Assembly: GCA_051960855.1 (NCBI GenBank)
Contig: JBQCDV010000076.1
Coordinates: 1 to 5,078 of the forward strand
Source of the DNA: JBQCDV01 sp051960855
GTDB taxonomy: Bacteria; Actinomycetota; Actinomycetes; JAJZTN01
DNA: 5,078 nucleotides
Direction: 5' to 3'
Positions 1 through 5,078 of the stretch are shown here, piece after piece (the stretch's first letter is position 1; each line of letters opens with the position of its first letter). The notes under the pieces were generated by a model. The model worked only from the letters and a program-made list of their open reading frames with translations, was not told the origin of the DNA and searched no databases. A program made the translations under genes and the position numbers.

Positions 1-774
1 ATCGGCGGCGACGGCGTCCTCCGCGTGATCCGTACGGCGGCCGTGGGCGCGGCCGGTCTGGGCCAGGACGCCGAGTGGTTCATGGACTACCGCAACGCCG
101 ACGGCTCGGTGTCGGAGATGTGCGGCAACGGCGTCCGGGTCTTCGTCGCCTACCTGGTACGCGCCGGCCTCGCCGACCCCCGACAGCCGATCCCTGTCGC
201 CACCCGCGGTGGCACCAAGCTCTGCCGCGTCCATTCCACCGACCCCTTCGACATCAGTGTCGACATGGGGCCCTTCGACCTGCCCGACGTGGGCTCAGTC
301 GTCGTCACGCTGCCCGGCGGCGGGTTGGGGACACTGCCCGCGACCGCGGCATGGCTGCCCAACCCGCACGCCGTCGCCTTCCTCCCGAACGACGTAGCTC
401 TGGCTGACCTGACGGCCCCCGGCGCGGCGCTGCCACCGTCGGAGGTCACCCCGACCACGGTGTACCCCGACGGGGTCAACGTGGAGTTCGTCCGCTTCGT
501 CGGACCTCGCCACATCGAGCTCCGCGTCCACGAGCGCGGTGTTGGCGAGACCCGCTCCTGCGGCACCGGAGCCTGCGCCGCCATGCTCGCCGCGCGGCGA
601 CACGTCGGAGACCTGGGGGAGTCGGCGAGCGCGGAGGTGGCCTACCGCGTCGACGTGCCGGGGGGCACCCTCACCGTGACCGAGCGTGCGGACGGGCACG
701 TCGAGCTCCGCGGCCCCGCCGTGCTCCTGGCCGTCGGCGACCTCGACACCTCATGGGTCGACTCGCACCGTTGA
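1..774 (+). CDS. dapF: Diaminopimelate epimerase (DapF), 3' part; start lies outside the window
   Basis: Interconverts LL- and meso-diaminopimelate in the cytoplasm, the last step before lysine and the source of the peptidoglycan cross-linking residue. The frame is open from base 1, beginning IGGDGVLRV, which matches the family's GIGADGLL segment, so the GTG at 25 is internal and the true start is upstream. Visible are 257 codons. Both catalytic cysteines are present: Cys41 in SEMCGNGVR (bases 121-123) and Cys187 in ERGVGETRSCGTGACAA (559-561). They are 146 residues apart, close to the spacing in E. coli DapF (Cys73 and Cys217). The substrate-binding NPHAVAF (from base 361) and DGVNVEFV segments are also present. 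Only about the first 30-50 residues should be missing. It ends in TGA, 236 nt before hflX on the same strand; co-transcription is possible but not shown. Confidence 0.97.
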   Translation: MGGDGVLRVIRTAAVGAAGLGQDAEWFMDYRNADGSVSEMCGNGVRVFVAYLVRAGLADPRQPIPVATRGGTKLCRVHSTDPFDISVDMGPFDLPDVGSVVVTLPGGGLGTLPATAAWLPNPHAVAFLPNDVALADLTAPGAALPPSEVTPTTVYPDGVNVEFVRFVGPRHIELRVHERGVGETRSCGTGACAAMLAARRHVGDLGESASAEVAYRVDVPGGTLTVTERADGHVELRGPAVLLAVGDLDTSWVDSHR

Positions 775-828
775 CCCCTCTCACCGCTGGCCCGCTACCG
801 CCTGCCTTCCCCCGGCGCGCTAATCCGG

Positions 829-1001
829 ATGACGCCGTCGCTTCGCCCTGCGACCCTGGTCGCGGCGGCGGCGTGGCTCTGCGGCGCTGTCCCAGCCAGG
901 ACGCGGCGGCGTCGTGCATGAGCGCACGGGTGTCGGGCACGGGCAGTCGCAGGCCAACAAGTCGGCCAGGGCCGGACTACGGACGACGACGGGATTGTTG
1001 A
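829..1001 (+). promoter_or_regulatory. Possible hflX leader with two overlapping mini-ORFs (unproven)
   Basis: The dapF-hflX gap holds an ATG-started ORF of 30 codons (829-921). It overlaps by ATGA a second ORF of 27 codons (918-1001), whose stop is 9 nt before the hflX ATG at 1011. The first peptide ends ARTRRRRA and the second ends GRRRDC. Neither has a good Shine-Dalgarno sequence. Arg-rich peptides are common in chance frames of GC-rich DNA, so coding is doubtful. They are recorded because hflX-type genes elsewhere (Listeria hflXr) are controlled by upstream-ORF attenuation, and because Arg-X-Arg motifs are known macrolide-dependent stalling sites. I see no convincing -35/-10 promoter in the gap. 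Confidence 0.2.
833..870 (+). terminator. Weak candidate hairpin downstream of dapF
   Basis: CGCCGTCGC (833-841) can pair with GCGGCGGCG (862-870) as 9 bp including one G-U, with a 20-nt loop. A smaller alternative, GCGAC/GTCGC (850-854 with 859-863), lies inside the loop. No T-tract follows. It could be a dapF terminator or part of an hflX leader fold. Such pairings arise easily by chance at this GC content, so support is weak. Confidence 0.2.
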
Positions 1002-1010
1002 ACGGGACGT

Positions 1011-2582
1011 ATGACGACAGCTCCCCTGCCTCGCGACGAGGCACAGATGACAGGGCCTCGCGACGAGGCTTCCTTCGAGACGACCGCGACGATTCCGACC
1101 GCGGTCACGTCCGCCCCTGCCGACGGCGACGGCGAGCAGGCTGCGCGGACGACGTTCGGGAAGGGTGTGTCGGACGACCACGCCGACGACCGCTGGGATG
1201 ACTACGACGGCGACCAGTTTGAGCGGAGCGACCGGCAGGCCCTGCGGCGCGTGGCCGGCCTGTCGACCGAGCTCGAGGACATCACCGAGGTCGAGTACCG
1301 GCAGCTGCGCCTCGAGCGCGTCGTGCTGGTGGGTGTGTGGACCGAGGGCAGCCTCGAGGACGCCGAGAACTCCATGGCCGAGCTCGCGGCGCTGTCCGAG
1401 ACCGCCGGTTCGCAGGTGCTCGACGCGCTGATCCAGCGGCGGGACAAGCCGGATGCTGCGACCTACATCGGGTCGGGCAAGGCACGTGAGCTGCGCGACG
1501 TGGTGGTCGCGACCGGGGCCGACACCGTCATCTGCGACGGTGAGCTGACCCCTGGCCAGCTGATCCACCTCGAAGACGTCGTCAAGGTCAAGGTCATCGA
1601 CCGGACCGCGCTCATCCTGGACATCTTCGCTCAGCACGCGAAGTCCAAGGAGGGCAAGGCGCAGGTCGCCCTCGCGCAGATGCAGTACATGCTGCCGCGG
1701 CTGCGAGGCTGGGGTCAGTCGATGTCCCGGCAGGCCGGTGGTCGTGTCGCCGGTGGTGGCGGCATCGGTACGCGTGGTCCTGGTGAGACCAAGATCGAGA
1801 CGGACCGTCGGCGCATCCGGTCGCGCATGGCCAAGCTGCGAGGCGAGATCGCGGGCATGAAGACCGCTCGTGAGACCAAGCGCCAGGAGCGCACCCGCAA
1901 CGCGGTGCCCGCTGTGGCGATCGCTGGCTACACCAACGCCGGCAAGTCCTCGCTGCTCAACCGCCTGACAGGGGCCGGCGCCCTGGTGGAGAACGCGCTG
2001 TTCGCCACGCTGGACCCGACCGTCCGTCGGGCCGAGACCCCGTCCGGGCGGCCCTACACGCTGGCTGACACCGTCGGCTTCGTGCGGCATCTGCCGCACC
2101 AGTTGGTGGAGGCGTTCCGGTCCACGCTGGAGGAAGTCGGGTCGGCTGACCTGGTGCTCCACGTCGTGGACGGCTCGCACCCTGACCCCGAGGGTCAGCT
2201 GCAGGCGGTGCGCGAGGTCTTCGCCGAGATCGGCGCCGCCCGGCTGCCGGAGATCGTCGTCGTCAACAAGGCTGACGCCGCTGACCCGCTGGTCCTCGAC
2301 CGCCTCGTGCGGCGAGAGCCAACCGCGGTGGTCGTCTCGGCGCGGACCGGTCGGGGCATCGACACGCTGCTCGCCGCCATCGACGCGGCCCTGCCGCGGC
2401 CAGCGGTGGAGCTCGAGGTGCTGGTGCCCTACGACCGCGGTGACCTGGTCGCCAAGGTGCACTCGCACGGTGAGGTGCTGTCCTCCGAGCACCGGGAGGA
2501 CGGGACAGCACTGCGAGCGCAGGTGAGCGAAGCACTGGCGGCCGAGCTCGCGCCCTACGTGACGGCGACCATCAGCAGGTAG
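1011..2582 (+). CDS. hflX: GTPase HflX, ribosome-splitting / ribosome-associated factor
   Basis: A GTPase that binds the 50S subunit and splits stalled or stressed 70S ribosomes; mycobacterial and Listeria homologues contribute to macrolide-lincosamide tolerance. From ATG 1011 it has 523 residues. Residues 1-73 are a variable acidic extension. The HflX N-terminal domain follows (about 74-240), starting DRQALRRVAGLS and containing TYIGSGKARE. Next come the Gly-rich linker GGGGIGTRGPGETKIETDRRR (about 248-268) and a coiled-coil-like basic helix. The GTPase motifs are G1 GYTNAGKSS (306-314), G2 TLDPT (333-337), G3 DTVGF (353-357), G4 NKAD (419-422) and G5 SAR (443-445). The residue after the G3 glycine is Phe, the usual HflX substitution for catalytic Gln. 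A C-terminal domain follows (about 465-523). The start is uncertain: ATG 1011 has only GGGA three bases upstream, while in-frame ATG 1047 (511 residues) has GAGG at 1038-1041 with 5-nt spacing. Function is secure; the start is not. Confidence 0.97.
   Translation: MTTAPLPRDEAQMTGPRDEASFETTATIPTAVTSAPADGDGEQAARTTFGKGVSDDHADDRWDDYDGDQFERSDRQALRRVAGLSTELEDITEVEYRQLRLERVVLVGVWTEGSLEDAENSMAELAALSETAGSQVLDALIQRRDKPDAATYIGSGKARELRDVVVATGADTVICDGELTPGQLIHLEDVVKVKVIDRTALILDIFAQHAKSKEGKAQVALAQMQYMLPRLRGWGQSMSRQAGGRVAGGGGIGTRGPGETKIETDRRRIRSRMAKLRGEIAGMKTARETKRQERTRNAVPAVAIAGYTNAGKSSLLNRLTGAGALVENALFATLDPTVRRAETPSGRPYTLADTVGFVRHLPHQLVEAFRSTLEEVGSADLVLHVVDGSHPDPEGQLQAVREVFAEIGAARLPEIVVVNKADAADPLVLDRLVRREPTAVVVSARTGRGIDTLLAAIDAALPRPAVELEVLVPYDRGDLVAKVHSHGEVLSSEHREDGTALRAQVSEALAAELAPYVTATISR
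1028..1069 (+). repeat. Two copies of a 15-bp self-complementary repeat at the hflX 5' end
   Basis: GCCTCGCGACGAGGC occurs exactly at 1028-1042 and 1055-1069, 27 bp apart. Each copy is a perfect 6-bp stem (GCCTCG/CGAGGC) with a CGA triloop. In the hflX frame both encode PRDEA. The 3' arm of copy 1 contains GAGG (1038-1041), the best ribosome-binding site for ATG 1047. It can pair either with its own 5' arm (1028-1033) or with the 5' arm of copy 2 (1055-1060), the latter placing ATG 1047 in a 12-nt loop. The repeat and pairings are read directly from sequence; any control of translation is inference. Confidence 0.7.
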
Positions 2583-2628
2583 CGGCCATCAGCCGCTAGC
2601 GGTCACGGCGACCATCAGCAGGTAGCGG
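2559..2628 (+). repeat. Repeated hflX stop-codon region
   Basis: A 24-bp exact direct repeat at 2562-2585 and 2605-2628 (27 bp with one mismatch from 2559 and 2602) covers the last hflX codons, its TAG stop (2580-2582) and four bases beyond. A third, degenerate copy lies between them at 2585-2602 (shared CCATCAGC and TAGCGG) and carries the perfect palindrome CCGCTAGCGG (2593-2602). The copies sit in different frames, so only the first is translated as HflX. This looks like local duplication followed by decay; no transposase or target-site signature is visible. Confidence 0.85.
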
Positions 2629-2652
2629 GCGTGACCTCCGGGTCACGCCCGC
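2625..2652 (+). terminator. Perfect 12-bp hairpin after hflX, probable transcription terminator
   Basis: GCGGGCGTGACC (2625-2636) and GGTCACGCCCGC (2641-2652) are perfect complements around a TCCG loop. With the closing C-G pair this is a member of the very stable cUNCGg tetraloop class. It begins 42 nt after the hflX stop. No T-tract follows, as is common for actinobacterial hairpin terminators. Termination is inferred from position and stability. The hairpin also contains the GTG at 2631, which argues against using that codon as the start of the next gene. Confidence 0.6.
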
Positions 2653-2675
2653 CGGAGCAAGGTGACGTATCGCCG

Positions 2676-2740
2676 CCGGGGGACTTCGAGCCGACCTTTG
2701 GGGGACCAGGACCGGCTATAGGCGGGCAAGAGTCCCCCGG
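2676..2740 (+). other. Inverted repeat with an extra competing arm in the gap before the AbiEi-like gene
   Basis: CCGGGGGAC (2676-2684) is the exact reverse complement of GTCCCCCGG (2732-2740). A second GGGGGAC (2700-2706) could compete for the same partner arm. Between them is the only AT-rich patch of the gap, CTATAG (2716-2721), which might be part of a -10 element, but no properly spaced -35 was found. This may be an operator or a structured 5' leader of the downstream gene. The remaining gap up to 2825 shows nothing else recognisable. Confidence 0.3.
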
Positions 2741-2825
2741 ACCGGGTCGGGGTCGGAGGCGCAGCGGGCTTCTGCCTGTGGATGACGACCGACGCGGAGG
2801 CAGCGTCTGGCGCGACTCTGGCAAC

Positions 2826-3746
2826 GTGCATTCCGCCCTCCCACGCCTCCTGCGCCGCCAGCTCGGCGTCATCAGTCGACGCCAGGCGCTGCAGTTGGGG
2901 CACAGCCGTCACCAGCTCGACCACCTGGTGGAGTCCGGGCGCTGGCAGAAGGTGCTGCCCGGTGTCTACGCCACCTTCAGCGGACGCGTCGACGACGAGC
3001 AGCGACTTCATGCGGCCGTGCTGTGGGGCGCAAGGCAGTCAGTGCCGACGCAGCCGATGCTCACCGGCGCACCCGCCCTGCGACTTCAGGGCAGTCGCTA
3101 CGCGGACGACCCCCGTCCTCACCTGCTGCTGCCGCATGAGGTGAAGCCCAAGACACCTGCTGGTCTCATCGTCACCCGCGCCCGTCACCTGCCGACGCCC
3201 TACCACCGTCACGCCCTGCCCGTGGCCCCTGCCCACCGGGCTGCGGTCGACGCAGCGCTGGTCGTGACGACCCTGCGCGAGACCCGAGCCCTGTTGTGCG
3301 CGGCCGTCCAACAGCGCCTGACGACGCTGCCCGCTCTCACCGAGGAAGTCACAGCCCGGCACGACTCCCGCCTCATCGTCACCCGTCGCGTGCTCTCGGA
3401 CCTCGGTGCCGGCTGCCGGTCAGCCCCGGAGTGCGAGGCGCGGGACCTCTTCCTGACCAGCGAGGTCCTGCCGCCGCCGCTGTGCAACGCGGAGCTCCGC
3501 CTCGGCGACGAGCACTACGTCGTCGACGACCTGTGGCCCGAAGCCCGGCTCGTCGCTGAAGTCGACTCCCTCGAACACCACGGCATCGGCGCTCTCGCCG
3601 ATGCCACCGCCCGCCGCCGGGCCCACCTCACCGCGGCTGGCTACGCCGTGATCGACATCTCGCCCTGGCGTCTCCGCACCGAGCCGGCTGACGTCCTTCT
3701 CCAGGTCGAGCGCGCCTACCTCCACCGCCTCCGGCTGCCGGCGTGA
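2826..3746 (+). CDS. AbiEi-like winged-helix / DUF559 (Vsr-fold) domain protein, orphan
   Basis: From GTG 2826 the product is 306 residues, with no signal peptide or membrane segment. Residues 5-52 (LPRLLRRQLGVISRRQALQLG ... GRWQKVLPGVYAT, split here) match the N-terminal winged helix of AbiEi-type antitoxin-domain proteins. A less conserved middle region follows. Residues about 198-300 resemble the DUF559/Vsr-like nuclease fold: acidic Glu204, VVDDLWPEARL with Asp234, AEVDS with Glu245 and Asp247, then His251-His252, an Arg cluster at 263-265 and AGYAVIDISPWRL. The putative acidic metal-binding residues are therefore kept, though the usual DG is DS here. Such proteins are common single genes in Actinobacteria and their role is unknown. 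No AbiEii nucleotidyltransferase toxin partner is present nearby. The frame is open back to GTG 2631, but that codon lies in a hairpin and the extra 65 residues are Gly/Pro-rich and non-conserved in look. GTG 2778 (322 residues) is an alternative. No start has a good Shine-Dalgarno sequence. Confidence 0.72.
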   Translation: MHSALPRLLRRQLGVISRRQALQLGHSRHQLDHLVESGRWQKVLPGVYATFSGRVDDEQRLHAAVLWGARQSVPTQPMLTGAPALRLQGSRYADDPRPHLLLPHEVKPKTPAGLIVTRARHLPTPYHRHALPVAPAHRAAVDAALVVTTLRETRALLCAAVQQRLTTLPALTEEVTARHDSRLIVTRRVLSDLGAGCRSAPECEARDLFLTSEVLPPPLCNAELRLGDEHYVVDDLWPEARLVAEVDSLEHHGIGALADATARRRAHLTAAGYAVIDISPWRLRTEPADVLLQVERAYLHRLRLPA

Positions 3747-3765
3747 CACACCGGGCCACCCCCGA

Positions 3766-3825
3766 TCGCCGAACGCCGCCCGCACCTTCCGCACGAGGCG
3801 GGGGAGGTGCGGGCGGCGTTCGCGA
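3766..3825. terminator. Strong bidirectional hairpin between convergent genes
   Basis: CGAACGCCGCCCGCACCT (3770-3787) pairs perfectly over 18 bp with 3805-3822. Pairing extends inward by a T-G wobble and two C-G pairs, and outward by 3 bp (3766-3768 with 3823-3825) across one bulged C. It lies 19 nt after the stop of the upstream + strand gene and 6 nt beyond the lctP stop on the - strand, so it can serve both. No T-tract is seen on either side. The hairpin is certain; shared termination is inferred from position. Confidence 0.8.
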
Positions 3826-3831
3826 GAGGGG

Positions 3832-5078
3832 CTAGGGGACCATCCAGCCGAGCACACCGGTGGACTGCAGTCCGACGAGCACGCACATGAAGGCAAGGAA
3901 GGCCACGCTCCAGAGCAGCACCTTGCGGAAGATGTCGCCTTCGCGCCCCGACATCCCGACAGCGGCGGCGGCGATGGCGAGGTTCTGGGGGGAGATCATC
4001 TTCCCGAGGACGCCGCCGGAGGAGTTGGCGGCGGCCAGCAGCACGTTGTCGAGGCCCGTGCTCTTGGCGGCGGCCACCTGGAGGGCGCCGAAGAGGGAGT
4101 TCGACGAGGTGTCGGAGCCGGTGACCGCGACGCCGAGCCAGCCGAGGATCGGCGAGATGATGGCAAACAGTCCGCCCGCACCGGCCATCCACTTGCCGAG
4201 GGTCGCGGTCTCGCCAGCGGCGTTCATGACGTAGGCGAGGGCCAGCACGGCCATGACCGTGACGATGGCGGCGGCCAGCTGCCGGTAGGTCGCACCGTAC
4301 GTCGCGAGCGCGCGCGACGGCTTGATGCGCAGGATCGGCATGCTCAGCAGCCCGGCGATGATCATCAGAGTGCCGGCCGCGGACAGCCAGTTGAGCTTGA
4401 AGGTGATCGACGACAGTTCCTTGCCGGCCGGGTTGGTCACGTGCAGTCCGGGCCACGCGAAGGACTTCGTGGGGGCATCGAAGGCGTCCTTGATGCCGGG
4501 CAGCTGAGTGATGACGAACAGCGCGATGATGATCAGGTAGGGCGCATATGCGCGGAAGACCTCTGCCGGTGTGTCGTGAGCAGCGGCGTCGCGAGCAGCG
4601 AGGTCTCCGACGGTGCCAGCCCCGGCGCCGACGGGGTGGTCGTCGCCGGACTGCCGGCGGCCGGCCCCCGTCCCTGAGCGGACGTCGGTCTCGTCCGAGC
4701 GTCCGGTGCCGAGAGCGCCCTCGGCGTCGCCCGCGCGGGACCCGAGGCGGCCGCCGCGACCAGTCTCTGCCACCCGCGCAGCCGTCGCCGCTCCACCGGC
4801 CGCCACCCCAGCACCTGCCACCCGTGACCCCGAGGAGCGGGCGTCGCGTCGCGCTCCGGCGCTCGCCAGCTCCTCCTCGTCCCGCTCGACGTACTTGTGC
4901 GCCGGCTGCCATACCCGCAGGAGGACGACCACGGAGGCAGCGCCGAGCAGCGAGGCGACGATGTCGGTCAGCTGCGTGGAGATGAAGTTCGAGGTGACGT
5001 ACTGGGCGAGAGCGAAGACGATGCCGCAGGTGAGCGCGGCCGGCAGGGTCTCGCGGACACCGCGACCCTTGTCGACGA
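3832..5078 (-). CDS. lctP: L-lactate permease (LctP/LldP family), 3' part; start lies beyond the right edge
   Basis: A polytopic inner-membrane importer of L-lactate (family members also carry D-lactate or glycolate) driven by proton symport. The frame is open from the right edge (first full codon 5076-5074), giving 414 C-terminal residues; the GTG at 4932 is internal. Counting from that first codon, GRGVRETLPAAL and AQYVTSNFI (4-32) match E. coli LldP. A helix follows (about 38-55) and ends RVWQP. A loop of roughly 115 residues (59-173) is very rich in Gly, Ala, Arg and Asp. Then come FRAYAPYL (174-181) and further hydrophobic segments near 180-195, 231-249, 266-284, 302-318 and 389-404. The family signatures GSDTSSNSLFGALQ (from 320) and AANSSGGVLGKMISPQNLAI (349-368) are intact, as is the end LGWMVP. 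The loop is about 85 residues longer than in E. coli LldP by memory comparison. The promoter and any lactate-utilisation partners are outside the window. Confidence 0.95.
   Translation of the reverse strand, partial: VDKGRGVRETLPAALTCGIVFALAQYVTSNFISTQLTDIVASLLGAASVVVLLRVWQPAHKYVERDEEELASAGARRDARSSGSRVAGAGVAAGGAATAARVAETGRGGRLGSRAGDAEGALGTGRSDETDVRSGTGAGRRQSGDDHPVGAGAGTVGDLAARDAAAHDTPAEVFRAYAPYLIIIALFVITQLPGIKDAFDAPTKSFAWPGLHVTNPAGKELSSITFKLNWLSAAGTLMIIAGLLSMPILRIKPSRALATYGATYRQLAAAIVTVMAVLALAYVMNAAGETATLGKWMAGAGGLFAIISPILGWLGVAVTGSDTSSNSLFGALQVAAAKSTGLDNVLLAAANSSGGVLGKMISPQNLAIAAAAVGMSGREGDIFRKVLLWSVAFLAFMCVLVGLQSTGVLGWMVP

Noticed and set aside
25..27. GTG as the start of dapF
   Set aside because: The family-conserved IGGDGVL segment lies upstream in the same frame, so the gene starts beyond the left edge.
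795..2492. A 565-codon open frame on the - strand antisense to hflX
   Set aside because: It is the mirror frame of a GC-biased real gene. Its translation is Arg/Gly/Leu/His-rich without any recognisable domain, while the + strand carries all five GTPase motifs.
2631..2825. 65-residue N-terminal extension of the AbiEi/DUF559 protein from GTG 2631
   Set aside because: The start codon lies inside a perfect hairpin, there is no ribosome-binding site, and the sequence is Gly/Pro-rich with no family match; the winged helix starts right after GTG 2826.
3716..4912. A 398-codon open frame on the - strand overlapping lctP in another frame
   Set aside because: The translation is an Arg-rich low-complexity string; the lctP frame encodes conserved permease signatures over the same bases.
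4930..4932. GTG as the start of lctP
   Set aside because: The frame remains open to the right edge and encodes conserved permease sequence (GVRETLPAAL, YVTSNFI).
1..5078. CRISPR array, tRNA/rRNA gene, insertion sequence or prophage attachment site
   Set aside because: No regularly spaced repeats, no tRNA-like cloverleaf, no transposase or integrase coding, and no terminal inverted repeats with target duplications were seen.

Overview
This 5.1 kb window is very GC-rich chromosomal DNA with GC-ending codons. The HflX sequence (for example DRQALRRVAGLS and EVEYRQLRLERVVLVGVWTEG) and the orphan AbiEi/DUF559-type protein are typical of Actinobacteria. A Micrococcales-type organism such as an Intrasporangiaceae/Dermatophilaceae relative is my best guess, but genus cannot be settled from the sequence alone.

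Layout from left to right: (1) the 3' part of dapF (diaminopimelate epimerase; lysine and peptidoglycan precursor synthesis), + strand, cut by the left edge. (2) A 236-nt leader without a clear gene; it holds two overlapping very small ORFs and a possible hairpin. (3) hflX, + strand, a complete ribosome-associated GTPase gene. Its first 60 bases carry two copies of a 15-bp self-complementary repeat around a possible internal start. (4) A 243-nt gap with a repeat of the hflX stop region, a perfect 12-bp hairpin and further inverted repeats. (5) A + strand gene for a protein with an AbiEi-like winged-helix N-terminus and a DUF559/Vsr-like nuclease C-terminus. (6) A convergent junction with a very strong hairpin. 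(7) The 3' part of an L-lactate permease gene (lctP/lldP), - strand, running off the right edge.

dapF followed by hflX is an ordinary housekeeping neighbourhood in Actinobacteria. The orphan nuclease-like gene and the lactate permease have no evident functional link to it. I do not see a new multi-gene system. The points most worth checking are the structured leader and start region of hflX, the repeated stop region of hflX, the orphan AbiEi/DUF559 protein, and a long low-complexity cytoplasmic loop inside the lactate permease.
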